Source: Mallotus nudiflorus (Eukaryota; Streptophyta; Magnoliopsida; Malpighiales; Euphorbiaceae). Taken from it: 64,000 nt of DNA. Made by a program: the position numbers and the translations under genes. Positions 49,201-60,270 of this stretch are shown piece after piece (position 1 is the first letter of the stretch; every line of letters begins with the position of its first letter). The DNA lies in contig CANTUR010000280.1 in NCBI GenBank assembly GCA_947683625.1, forward strand, positions 682,001-746,000, given 5' to 3'. Under the pieces are notes generated by a model. The model saw only the letters and a list, made by a program, of their open reading frames with translations. It ran no database searches and was not told where the DNA came from.

Positions 49201-50059
49201 TTGAAGCTAAAAAAAATTTGAAACCCTAATAGGCCGAAATTGAGAAATTGAAACCTAGGAAAATCTAGATCATTTTAAGTGAAAAAAAACTTGGAATCAC
49301 ACTCACCGGAGCTCAAGGAGAAGATAGAGATCGGTGGCGTCGAGTTTGGTGGCCGGAATCACGTTGATCGGAGCTTAATCGAGTTTTGGCTTCTCTTTGC
49401 TTTTTCGGTCAAAACATGCCGGAATAGGGAGCTTCAGGCATCGGGAAAGGCTGGAGGTGGAGGAGGAAGGATAAGAGGCACACTGACAGCAAGAAAACCA
49501 TCTTGGAATGACCAGAAATGGAGGAATGGCGATTGAGGATGAAGGAGAAGACCGAGTGGCATAATCGTAAATAATGCAAACTTTTTGATTTTGATTAAAA
49601 ATTAAGTATATATATATCCAAACCATATATTATAATAATATAAAATCTCACACACATTTAATACTCACCACACATATATTTTAATAATTTATACACTTAT
49701 AATTAATTAATTAATATTAAAACTAAATAATAAAAATTAAGTTAATTAATTAAACCCTAATTTAATTTAAATAAATACACATATTTACATTTTATTTAGC
49801 ACTTAAAAATTATGTATGAGTTCATGCAAATTCATAAAACTAGTCAAAATGATTAATATTAAATTATTTACGCATCAATTTTTCCGAAAATAACATTCCC
49901 GGGAAAATTTTATGTAAATACCTTAAAATAATTAAAAATAATTAAAATGAATTTAATAAATAATTAACTAAGTACTTAATAAAAAATATATATATAAAAA
50001 TTATTAACACTACATATCCTGATACAGTTTAAAATTAATAAAAAACTCAGGATATTACA
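46228..50059. mobile_element. Long LTR-like element C (probable solo LTR), 3.8 kb
   Basis: Starts TGTCACGACCC and ends AGGATATTACA, with perfect target duplication AAATG (46223-46227, 50060-50064). Collinear with A and B but about 600 bp longer. The ggccccgagacact motif pair is itself duplicated (about 46912, 46963, 47069, 47122), and the AT-rich part after 47300 is expanded. The minus-strand GC-richer block with its donor-like CCGGTGAGTGTG is at about 49300-49540. It has no gag or pol and splits the protease of copia element 2. Confidence 0.82.
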
Positions 50060-50064
50060 AAATG

Positions 50065-51350
50065 ACACAAGACTAATTTTGAAGAATGTCAAGCATGTTC
50101 TAGATATTCACCTGAATTTGATCTCAACAGGCAAGCTTGATGATGAAGGTTCCTACAACACCTTCCATAATGGTCAATGGAAACTTACCAAAGGCTCACT
50201 GGTGGTAGCTACAGGTAAAAAGGACTCAGCATTGTACTTTATGCATGCAAATATCTCCAAAGACATGGTGAATGTTGTGGAGAAAGATAATACAGTCGAG
50301 TTATGACATAGAAGACTTGGCCACATAAGTGAGAAAGGGATGACAATGCTGACTAAGAAAAATGTGTTATTTGAAGTAGATCTTATGCATCTAGAGAAAT
50401 GTGTTGATTGTCTTGTAGGAAAGTAAAAAAGAGTTACTTTCAAGAGTTCTCGTCCTTCCAAAATGAAGAATGTGCTGGATTTAATTCATCTTGACTTATG
50501 TGGGCCAATGCCAAAGTCACTTGGTGGTTGTCAGTACTTTATGACTTTCATTGATGATCATTCGCAGAAGATGTGGGCATATACCTTGAAGTCAAAAGAT
50601 CAGGTGCTAAATGACTTCAAGGAATTTCACACCTCGGTGGAGAGACAAACCGACCAAAAGCTGAAGTACATCCGGACAGACAATAGTGGAGAGTATTCTA
50701 GACCATTTGATGCTTATTGTAAATAGCATGGTATTCAACATCAAATGACACCTCCAAAGATGCCGCAATTGAATGGTTTAGCTAAGAGGATGAACATGAC
50801 TTTGATGGAGAGAGTTAGAGCTCTACTCTCACAATCAAAGTTGCCTAAAACATTTTGGGGGGAAGCTCTACTTACAACAGTGCATTTGCTGAACCTTTCA
50901 CTATGTGTTCCTTTACAGTCTGACACTCCAGAGAGGGTGTGATCAGGAAAAGATGTTTCCTATGGTCATCTGCGGGTTTTTGGGTACAAAGCCTTTATGC
51001 ATATTCCTAAAGATGAGAGGTCCAAGCTTAATGTCAAGACACGATAGTGTATGTTCATTGGCTATGGTTAAGATCAACTTTGCTATAGATTTTATGATCC
51101 AGTCCAGAAAAATCTTGTTAGAGGTCATAATGTTGTGTTTATTGAAGACAAGACAATCGAAGATATTGCCAGAGTTAAGAAGAACATCCTTAACTCTGAA
51201 GATGATTCAAATTTGAAGTTAGTTCCTCCAACAATGGTGCCCAAGGAAGTTGGGGATGAAAATGAAGTTATTCTGCCAAATGGAGGTGATGAAGATGCTC
51301 CCGTTGAGATTCCATCTAAAAATGATAATGATGGTGTTCATAATTAACCA
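50065..51350 (+). pseudogene. Protease end, integrase of copia element 2
   Basis: Resumes with LILKNVKHVLDIHLNLISTG and the GAG-pre-integrase domain (HRRLGHISEKGM near 50310, CVDCLVGK near 50402). The integrase core follows: LIHLDLCGPMP near 50480, IDDHSQKMWAYTLKSKDQV (first aspartate), KYIRTDNSGEYS near 50665 (second) and PQLNGLAKRMNMTL near 50763 (glutamate region; the usual E-R-x-N is altered to K-R-M-N). Stops at 50304, 50426, 50724 and 50941. An acidic linker runs to 51345. Confidence 0.85.
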
Positions 51351-52620
51351 CCGGTAAATGAGGCTTCTTTAGTGCCATTGAGGAGATCTAATAGAATCAG
51401 ATAACCTTCTACCAAATATCCTTGAGATCAATATGTGTTACTAACTGATGGAGGGGAGCCAGAAAGCTTTGAAGAAGCTGTGAATGATGAACACAAGCAA
51501 AAATAGTTTGAAGCCATGCAGGATAAGATGAAGTCTTTGCATGAGAACAAGACATTTCAGATGGTGAAGTTGCCTGAAGGTAAGAGAGCTTTGAAGAATA
51601 AGCGGGTGTTCAGGATCAAACATGAAGAACATAATCTCCAGCCACAATTCAAAGCTAGACTGGTTGTAAAAGGATTCAACCAAAGAAAGGGTATTGACTT
51701 TAATGAGATTTTTTCTCTAGTTGTAAAGATGACATCCATCTGTTCTGTGCTTGAAGAAGCAGTTAAGTAAGCTTTTTCCATGAAAGACTTAGGACTAGCA
51801 AAGTAGATTATTGGCATGAAAATTATCAGAGACAGAGGCATCAAGAAACTATGGTTGTCACAAGAGAAGTACATTGTGAATGTACTTTAGAGGTTCAACA
51901 TGTACAATGCTAAAGCAGTTAGCTGTCCTCTTGCTTATCACTTTAAATTGACTTTTTAGCAAAGCCTTTCCCTTAATAATGAGAAGGAAGAGATGGATAG
52001 AATTTCATATGCTTCAACAGTTAGTAGTTTAATGTATGTCATGGTATATACACAGCCAGATATTGCACACTCAGTTGGAGTTGTGAGTTGATTCCTTTCA
52101 AATCCTAGAATGAAACATTTGGCTGCAGTAAAGTGGATTTTCAGGTATCTTTATGAAACGTCCAAAATATGCTTATGTTTTGGAGACACCAAACCTATGT
52201 TAGCTGGATACATAGATGTAGACATGGCAGGCGATGTTGACTCGAGAAATTCAATGTCTAGTTACCTGATTACATTTGCAGGGAGAGCTGTGGCATGGCA
52301 ATCAAAATTACAAAAATGTGTTGCTTTGTCTACCACTGAAGCGGAGTTTATTACAAGAACTGAAGCTTGTAAAGAATTGCTATGGATGAAGAAGTTCTTA
52401 AATAAACTCAATTTTCAAAAATACAAATACGAGCTATTTTGTGATAGTCAGAGTGTTATCCACCTTGATAAGAATTTCTCTTTTCATTCAAGATTAAAAC
52501 ACATTGATGTGAGATATCATTGGATATGAGATGTATTGGAGAAGAAGCTATTACAGCTAGAGAAGATCCATACTGATGAAAATGGATAAGACATGTTAAT
52601 AAAAATTCTACCAAGGGAAA
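51350..52620 (+). pseudogene. Deleted RT and RNase H of copia element 2
   Basis: RT begins near 51480 (EAMQDKMKSLHENKTFQMV; ARLVVKGFNQRKGIDFNEIF; VVKMTSI at about 51722). It then jumps within a few codons to LKKQLSK-type and SMKDLGLAK near 51780, which normally lies after YVDD. A block of perhaps 350-450 bp is therefore missing. RNase H is well kept: GYIDVDMAGDVDSRNSMSSY near 52207, ALSTTEAEFITRTEACKE near 52325 and LFCDSQSVIHL near 52435. Stops are numerous. Confidence 0.85.
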
Positions 52621-52670
52621 AATTCAAATTCTGTTAATTAGCCGCCGGAATGGTAATGACCTCCATGTAG

Positions 52671-52686
52671 TCGAGAGGGGGAGAAT
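52671..52686 (+). promoter_or_regulatory. Polypurine tract of copia element 2
   Basis: gagagggggagaat lies directly before the 3' LTR. Confidence 0.75.
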
Positions 52687-53420
52687 TGTTGTGGTCCCTC
52701 CTAGTAGAGCCCACAAGCTTTATATAAAAAAAAGGAGAAGTAAAAAAAGTAGGCATCGAATTCAGTGCCTACCAAATGAAAAAAAAAAGAAGGTTTTGTT
52801 TTTTCTCATATGCAGATGGCTATTTATAGCCATCTGCAAGGGGTAAAGGAAATATATAAGCAAGGGAGAACAAAAATTGGTAGAGCAACAAGTGAGTAAA
52901 ATTTAAGTGCTTTGTGTGCTTGTGAAAAAGAGAGTATTTTAAAAGGGTTTGAGAATTTTTTCTCAAAGGGTGAGTGACAAAATAGTGAGAAAATTATTTT
53001 TGGGGTGTTTGGGAAACACTTTGAGTGCCACTATTTTGGTGAGATTTTTTTTGTACCTTTAGTATTGATCTAGAGAAGATTTTCTCTTATACCTACTATT
53101 TTTATAGTGAAAGAATTATTCTGTTTTTGTCCCGTGGACGTAATCCAAAAATTAAGGGTGAACCACGTTAAAATATTGGTGCCATTTTTATTGTTATTAT
53201 TATTTATACGGCCGGTTTAACCGCCTATTTTACTCATCAATTGGCTGGTTTAACCGCCTATTTTACTCACCCATTAGTCAGTCTAACCGTCTATTTTACT
53301 CACTCATTTGTTGGTCTAACCGCCTCTATTTAATTTATTTGTTTAATTATTTCTGCAGTTATTTTAGTTTACCTCTGTGAAAATTATTCCACTGCACCAA
53401 CTCTGTTAATTTTCCCAACA
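52687..53420 (+). repeat. 3' LTR of copia element 2
   Basis: Begins TGTTGTGGTCCC and ends TTTCCCAACA. It holds about 60 bp absent from the 5' LTR near 52750-52830, and four instead of two copies of a minisatellite unit near 53206-53335. Confidence 0.92.
53206..53335. repeat. ~34-bp minisatellite in the 3' LTR
   Basis: Four diverged units built on taaccgcctattttactca plus cattggctggt. The 5' LTR has two, at about 45008-45058. Confidence 0.85.
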
Positions 53421-53425
53421 CATCT

Positions 53426-54480
53426 TTTTTAGTATATCTAGATAATAGGTAGAAGTATAAACTAAAACATCATGAAGCTATAAAGGTAGTTATTAAATTG
53501 TTAGCATTGAACAAAAACATTCCTCTTAGAGCAGCTGTTAATACGAATAAGAGAAACTATATTATAGTCATTTTTGTACATTTAATGTACTTTATGTATA
53601 GAGGAATATATAGAATTGAACATAGTAAAATAAGAAATTAAAAGATTTCGCTGAAATTATTCATTTGAAAATTTCCTAAAAAGCTAATAATAGGTTCTCC
53701 CCATCAGAACAATAGTAAATCGGACAGCAAAAATTTATAATACATTATTTATACATCTCTAAACTTATTGATAACAAAATTGTCATAATTAACATACTGC
53801 TCCTAGAAAATCTTCAGTGAAGTGAGGACAATATGAAAAGGAAGGATCAGACATTTTAAGAGGCATAAATTAGCTAAGAAGAAGACTTGGACATGTTTTG
53901 AACCTTTTACATCGGGACCATAGAGCCGATTTGTGTTCACTATATGTTGCATGATAGAATATATTCATTATTAGAGGTGCTTTTGCAGTGCGTTGACGTT
54001 GAACATATTTTTCATGGACAATAAGTCATGAAATATTAATATATTAATATTACAATCCTATTTAAAAAATTGAATAAAATTTACAATAAGTCATAACGTT
54101 ATAATTTATACCAATACCCTTGACGTAGGTATGATATTAAATCTTGACAAGCAAAATTTCCATTACATTATGTATACATCTCCCAAAATTATTAGTAACA
54201 AAATTTTCATCATTAACATACTAATTGAAAATCTTCAATTAACGAAGCGAGAACAGAATGAAAAAAGAAGTATTAAGTTAATTTAGAAAGACATTTTAAG
54301 AGGTAAAATTAGCAGATAAGACTTGGACGTGTTATGAACCTTTTACATTGGGACCATATACAAGACAGACATGTACAGTAAGTCATGAAGTATTACTATG
54401 TTCCACTAGTCATGAAGTATCAACATCCTTCCGCTTAGCAGAAAAATGAAATCAGATTATTCTAATTAATTGATTGTAAT
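53426..54480 (+). repeat. RLP upstream repeats, copies d and e
   Basis: Two tandem units upstream of RLP 2, at about 53716-54030 and 54066-54380. Each runs from gcaaaatttc/ttataata through taacatact and aaaatcttca to ttgggaccata. No open frame. Confidence 0.7.
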
Positions 54481-54721
54481 TCATGAGAACTCGGAGATTA
54501 TCATTAATCTCAACTATTTCTTTTTTACATTTATAATAATCAAAAGCACTTTATCCATATGAAATAAGCATAATCAGTACAAGTTTTTTTGTCAGGAGAG
54601 AATTTTATTAATTATAATTTAGAAAAAAAACTGATCAAATATAAAATGCACACACTCCAAATTTAGATCAAAATTAATTATTCGTTAATTACAAAGTCTA
54701 CTCTAGTGTTGACTTGAGATC

Positions 54722-54729
54722 TATAAATG
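54722..54729 (+). promoter_or_regulatory. TATA box of RLP pseudogene 2
   Basis: tataaatg, about 105 bp before the ATG at 54832, followed by an AC/T-rich leader. The same promoter block occurs inverted at 26005-26100. Confidence 0.6.
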
Positions 54730-54831
54730 CCTACAAATTGCTACAGATTTTCTCATCTCAAATCTCAAAAAAATTCCAATTATAACTCTCAAAAAAAAGT
54801 TTCAACAATTTTGTTTTCTTGACTTTTAGTC

Positions 54832-57800
54832 ATGGGGTCTTTCATTTGGCTCTTTCAATTTCTCTCCTTTACGTTGTTTCTGTTGCACTTTCAAGCAATT
54901 TCTTATTCACTTGTCTCTTCAAATTCCTCCTCTGCAACACCATTTCTCTGCCATCATGATGAGAGCCTTGCCTTAACCCTTTTCAAAAATTCATTTTCCA
55001 TTGTTAAGTATAGACTGCTGCTTGAGGTGGGATGGGGTGATTTGTGATAGGGAAATAGGTTATGTAATAGGCCTTAAACTTTCTGGCAGTATGCTTTCTG
55101 GTAACTTCCTTTCCAATAGCTCTCTTTTCTTCCTTTCTCATCTTCAAACTCTTGATCTCTCCGATAATGATTTCAATAGTTCTCATATATCATCTCAATT
55201 TGGCCAGTTTTCAAATCTGACACATCTTAATATGAGTTGCTTAAGCTTTTTTGGCAAAGTTCCATCACAAATCTATCTTTTATCCAATCTGGTTTCACTT
55301 GATCTCTCTCGGAATTATGGTCTATCACTCCAAATTACAGTGTTTGTCAAACTTGTTCATAACCTTACTAAGTTGACAGAACTCAAATTGAGTGAAACCA
55401 ACATGTCTTATGTTGCACCTGATTCCTTCATGAGTTTGCCTTCTTCTTTGTCATATCTCGGGCTAAGTGACTGTGGATTGAGGAAAAAATTCTTAGAATA
55501 TACTGGTTTACCCATTAATTTGGCTTTTCTTGATCTCTCTTGGAATGATGATCTGTCGCTAGAAACCACTTTTTTTTTCTAAGCTTGTTGGAAATCTAAC
55601 CATGTTGAGAGAATTGGATTTGAGCTCCGTAGACATGTCTTTGGTTGCACTTGATTCCTTCATGAGTCTGCCATCTTCTTTGTCATATCTTGGGCTAAGC
55701 TATTGTAGTTTGAGATAAAATTTCTTAAAATATATTGGTTTACCCATTAATTTGGCTTCCTTTGATCTCAGAGGGAATTATAATCTATCACTAGAAACCA
55801 CTTCTTTTTCTGAGCTTGTTGGAAATCTAACCATATTGAGAGAATTGGATTTGAGCTCCGTAGACATGTCTTTAGTTGCACCTCATTCCTTGCTGAATCT
55901 TTCTTCTTCTTTGTCATCACTTAGTCTTTGGAATTGTGGATTGCGTGGAGAACTCCCAGGTGCCATACTTCAACTGCCAAACCTCCAATATCTGAATTTT
56001 GGGAGCAATGACAACATTACTTCGATTTCACCACCAATGTCCAATAGGAGTAGTTTCCTTCGTTACTTATATGTTTCTTACACTCAATTTCCAATTTATT
56101 CACTGTAAAATTTTTTTATTGACTTTGACTCCTTAGAAGTTCTACATCTTGCTTGTTGCAATTTTGAAGGGTCAAATCTCACACTACTTAGTAATCTAAC
56201 ATAACTCAGAGAGTTGATTCTCGCATTTAACAATTTCAATGGTGTTGAGATTCTGTCCTCCTTTGGAAACCTTGTGAAGCTGCCTTCATTAGACCTCTCA
56301 TCTTGCAATTTCAGTGGTCAAATACCACCCTCTTTAGGCAACCTTTCTCACCTCGCTACATTAGATATCAGTCACAACAATCTCATAGGTCAGATCCCCT
56401 CCTCTTTAGGCAACCTTTCTCACCTCTCTACATTAGATATCAGTCACAACAATCTCATAAGTCAGATCCCCTCCTCTTTAGGCAACCTTTCTCACCTCTC
56501 TACATTATATATCAGTCACAACCATCTCATAGGTCAGATCCCCTCCTCTTTAGGCAACCTTAAGCAGCTCACTACAATATATATTAAGTACAACAACCTC
56601 GGTGGTTCAATTCCCAATTCTTTTACAAACCTTAGTCAACTTGTTGACTTAGATGTATCAAACAATCAATTGATGGGCTCCATCCCTATTTAATTAAGTG
56701 AATTAATAACTCTGAAATATATTGATTTATCCAATAACTTCCTAAATGGAACAATTACCATTCTTTTTTATTACTCTACCTGAATTAGCTACTTTTGACC
56801 TTTATAATAACCAACTTAATGGTTGGATAAGTCGATTTCAGCCCAATTCATCATTAAACTGTATTGATTTAAGCAATAATAAGTTACATGGCACAATTCC
56901 AAGTTCCTTTTCTAAACTTGATGATTTAAATGTTCTTATTCTATCATCAAATGATAATTGATGGGAGATATTCCTTCTTCAATTTTTAATCTAAAGTCCC
57001 TTCAAATTCTCGACTTGTCTAATAATAGTTTTAGTGGTTCCATGGCAAAATGTTTGGGGAAGTTCAGCAAGGATCTTGAGGTGTTGCATCTAAGCATGAA
57101 TTATTTCAATGGGACTATCTCTTCGTCATTTTCGAAAGGCAATTCTTTGAGGTACATTAATTTCAATGGCAATCAATTGCAAGGAAAAATACCATCATCA
57201 ATCATTAATTGCAAAAGTTTGGAATTGCTTAACCTAGGAAACAACAAGATACTTGATACATTCCCCCATTTCTTGGGAGCTCTTCAAGAGTTGCAAGTAC
57301 TTGTGTTCCGACCCAATAAACTCCACGGCATGCTTAAGAAATTCACTAGCAAATCTTCATTCCCTAACTTGCGCAGTTTTGACTTCTCCGGTAATAACTT
57401 GAGTGGACCACTTCCAAGGGACTATTTTGATTAATTTGAGGCAATTATGAGCTCTGATCATGACATGGAATACATGAGTTATGACCAGTTCACTTATGAC
57501 TATTCCGTGACTGTGACATTGAAAGGAATTGTGATTACGTTGGTAAAAATTCAAAAACTTCTTATAGCCATTGATTTTTCATGTAATAAAGTCAATGGGA
57601 AAATTCCAGAATTAATTGGTAAGCTTAAATTGCTAAAGCAGCTCAACATGTCCCATAATCAGCTCACTGGCAATATACACCCATCATTGTGGAATTTGAC
57701 CAATTTGGAATCACTAGACTTGTCTTCAAATCTTCTTACAGGAATGATTCCTATTGAATTGGAAAATTTAACATTTCTTGAAATGTTTGATGTCTCCTAT

Positions 57801-58145
57801 AACCAACTTGAAGGGCCTATACCTCTTGGTAAGCAATTCAATACATTCGACAACAACTCATATGAAGGAAACCCATAATTATGTGGATTTCCTTTACAAA
57901 AGCAATGTAACAATGGTGAAAGTGAATGAAGAATTCCATTGGGAGAATATGCTTCAAAATCTAATGAAAATGGATTTGGTTGGAAAGTTGTTTTAGTTGG
58001 GTATATGAGTGGAGTATTATTTGGTCTTGCAATAGGATTCATTGTGTTTAGAACAAGAAAACATTCATGGTTTGTGACGATGATTGAAGTTAAAGGGTAT
58101 CATTGGCGAAAAAAATTTGACAAGATCAAGAACACTCATAAATAG
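54832..58145 (+). pseudogene. RLP pseudogene 2 (Cf-9-like), most complete copy
   Basis: Start MGSFIWLFQFLSFTLFLLHF (signal peptide), then FLCHHDESLALTLFKNSF (LRRNT). A deletion at about 55013 removes part of the Cys-pair region and shifts the frame. LRRs run 55080-57430, including a tandem block at 56331-56580. An island is seen near 57445-57530 (YDYSVTVTLKGI), then four more LRRs (DFSCNKVNGKIPELIGKL; LTNLESLDLSSNLLTGMIP), an acidic spacer, a transmembrane helix (VVLVGYMSGVLFGLAIGFIV, about 57990-58050) and the basic tail ending KIKNTHK. Disruptions: shift near 55580, TAA near 55718, 56106, TAA near 56201, 56693, shift near 56758, 56961, 57434 and 57876. Roughly 1000 residues if intact, normal for the family. 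Confidence 0.93.
56331..56546 (+). repeat. 72-bp tandem LRR-coding repeats in RLP 2
   Basis: tctttaggcaacctttctca starts at 56331, 56403 and 56475, and its first part again at 56547: an exact 72-bp (24-residue) step. The units are nearly identical in DNA, whereas other LRRs in the gene are highly diverged. Recent repeat-unit amplification. Confidence 0.95.
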
Positions 58146-58930
58146 AAGAGAAACTAGTGGGCGTACTTGGCGTTTTGAGGTAATTTTTCATCTACATCTC
58201 CATCTGCAAATATTATTTTGCATTATTTGATTCTATTATAAGATAAATAATCATAGATTGTTAATGAAATTGTTGCAGGTTAGGTTCAGTGTCCAAGAAT
58301 GGTAGCTTCAATGGCAATGAAAGATCTATTGCATTTGCTTCTATTATGTATTGTTTTGTTTTAGTCCTTCATGTTTTCTTTAGAGATAAAATGTCTTGTA
58401 TGATATGAAGCTTTTCTTAGCAAGAAATTGTCTTATATGATATAAAGCATGTCAGCAAAATTTTAAAGAGTAAGGCTTTGTGTAAAGGCTTTATTTCTAT
58501 TCCATAGTTTAATATATGATTAATGCATCAAGACAAAGTAATTCCTTAATAAAAGAGAGAGAGAGAGGTGATATAAGATTACCAACATCTGCTCTAGTTA
58601 GAAAATAAAGCTTAATATAATCTTCATTAACATAGAAATCTCACTAGTTAAATTTAACAAAATAAAAATTTGTCGCTCATAAGTAATTCAAATAATAAAA
58701 AGAGTGCACATTCAAATGTAAAAAGCATATTTGAATCTTTATTCTCTTTTATTCTTCTTTTATAGTGGAAAATTAACCACTTCAACCTCTTAAAAATATA
58801 AAAATGCTATAATAAATAGCAGATGGTCCACGCGATGCCCAAAAAGTTATTTTTTGTAAATAATATTTTATTTAAAAATGTGAAATAAAGTTATAATGGT
58901 TAATCTGAAATGGCTTAAAAGCAAAGAAAG
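58146..58930 (+). other. RLP 2 3' region and AT-rich spacer
   Basis: gaggtaatttttcatctac after the stop resembles a donor-containing 3' untranslated exon end. A second untranslated exon starts near 58279 after ttgttgcag. This arrangement recurs in RLP 1 and in 40355-40440. (GA)n at 58554-58568. No other gene signal. Confidence 0.5.
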
Positions 58931-59384
58931 TTATATCATGATGGAATTAAACTTTTGTATTTCTCCATATACTCTCTGCTCTCCATCAATTGGAACAATT
59001 ATGCAGACAGTACTACCAACTTTAAAGGATTCTCCAAATGTTTTTTTCCCACTTTGATAATATTTTCCAAAAGAAATCATTGATAAGTATGAGTGCAAAC
59101 CAATATTTCGAGAAGACGTCAAGCAAAGTTGATGGAACCGACTGTCCACAGATTGCCAACAGTAAAGAGAATGGCTCTACAAAGTCATGACCCACTGAAG
59201 TAGAAGTTGATGCTGAAGATAGTTTCTTAACCGTAGATTCAATATGCTTACAACCCTCATCGCGTAGATGGGACAACATAGAGCTGCTAATTTGCTTATG
59301 CAAATTTCTTTCTTGCACATATTTACTGAGTAGATAATCATAAACTTTTTTGTGGACAGAATGGACACTTAAATTGGTTTTCAA
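58931..59384 (-). pseudogene. Fragment of an unrecognised gene
   Basis: Two minus-strand frames read as protein-like sequence. One runs from 59384 (YDYLLSKYVQERNLHKQISS; HLRDEGCKHIESTVKKLSSA; GHDFVEPFSLLLAICGQSVP); the other runs 59149-58931 (FGESFKVGSTVCIIVPIDGE, QRVYGEIQKF). They are probably neighbouring exons or one exon with a shift near 59100-59130. The composition looks genuinely coding, but I cannot name the family. It lies on the same strand as the REF/SRPP and mannanase fragments. Confidence 0.5.
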
Positions 59385-59778
59385 AGAAGATTTTCGTCAA
59401 GTTGTCAAATCTATACTGTGAACAGAATGGAGATTTGAATTGGTTTTCAATTTCAAATAACTTTGACCATGTGGTAGATGGTGCAGAACCATAATTCAAC
59501 TTCAGCTGCTTGGAAATTAAACAATTTTATAATCTTCATGTTGCAAAAATTGCAGTTAAAACAAAGAAAGGATTGCACATAACCAAAAAGATAATATTCA
59601 AGGGCATGCAACAAATATATAGAAGCGGTCAATGAAATTTATTAGAGTATCATCTCACAATAGAAATTGTATTCTAACAGTACACATACTATTGCTTGAA
59701 ACCCAAGTCAATTAACTGATTATTTTGGAGTTCGTTTATACAGAAATAATCAATCATAAGCATAAAACTCAAAGAATT
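59385..59778. other. No gene recognised
   Basis: It contains an imperfect repeat of about 40 bp: cagaatggacacttaaattgg at about 59357 and cagaatggagatttgaattgg at about 59421. The rest is AT-rich. Confidence 0.45.
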
Positions 59779-60258
59779 TTAATGCTCTGTGTACCAAAGG
59801 CAAACTATTGGAGCAGATTCAGATCCTTCATTCCTGGACACCTGAGCAATTTTCACTGTGTGTACCGAAGGCAAATATGAGCACAACCTGTATCCCTTCT
59901 CTGCAGTGCTGACTACCGTCTGATTGTACTTCTCAAAACAATAAACAGCAGTTGGCACAATAACCTCAGCAACTTCAGGAAAGAGCGGTAGCTGATTGAG
60001 GTTGTGCTAGGCCAACACAGCACATTGCTCTGCTTTTGGCTTATACTTGGAGTAGAGCTCCTTGGCGTCGGGTTCATACTTGGTGTACAGAGTTTTTGCC
60101 AACCCAAAAGCAATTTTCTTAACATCGGTACGCTGCATTTCAAAAGCCACAGCTCTAGCAGCCACTGGGGCCTCTCGAGCTACTGAATATGCTTGGGTAG
60201 ACACCTGCTTCACAAATGGGGGCACTTGGCGGTCCAGATTTGTGACTGATTCATCAAC
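59779..60258 (-). pseudogene. REF/SRPP family gene fragment (small rubber particle protein-like)
   Basis: One minus-strand exon follows an acceptor (TTGCAG, AG at 60259-60260). It reads VDESVTNLDRQVPPFVKQVS, YTKYEPDAKELYSKYKPKAE, then LNQLPLFPEVAEVIVPTAVY and STAEKGYRLCSYLPSV. This is the C-terminal two-thirds of the rubber elongation factor / small rubber particle / stress-related protein family, which coats lipid droplets or rubber particles (family knowledge). TAG at 60007-60009 replaces the expected tryptophan codon of the conserved A-W-R-K-L-N motif; the frame is otherwise open to TAA at 59779-59781. The 5' exons are missing upstream, where a mannanase exon lies instead. Confidence 0.87.
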
Positions 60259-60270
60259 CTGCAACCACAG

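Larger units (their letters stand above)
44481..53420 (+). mobile_element. Ty1/copia element 2, both LTRs, internally deleted
   Basis: An 8.9-kb span, about 5.1 kb without nested element C. LTRs are 670 and 734 bp with target duplication CATCT (44476-44480, 53421-53425). Order: gag, protease box, integrase, RT, RNase H. RT lacks its central part, including YVDD. Many stops are TAG/TGA where glutamine, arginine or tryptophan would be expected, the mark of C-to-T decay. It cannot be autonomous. Confidence 0.93.

Noticed and set aside
56303..56563. Repetitive 86-codon plus-strand frame in RLP 2
   Set aside because: Out-of-frame shadow of the 72-bp LRR repeats.
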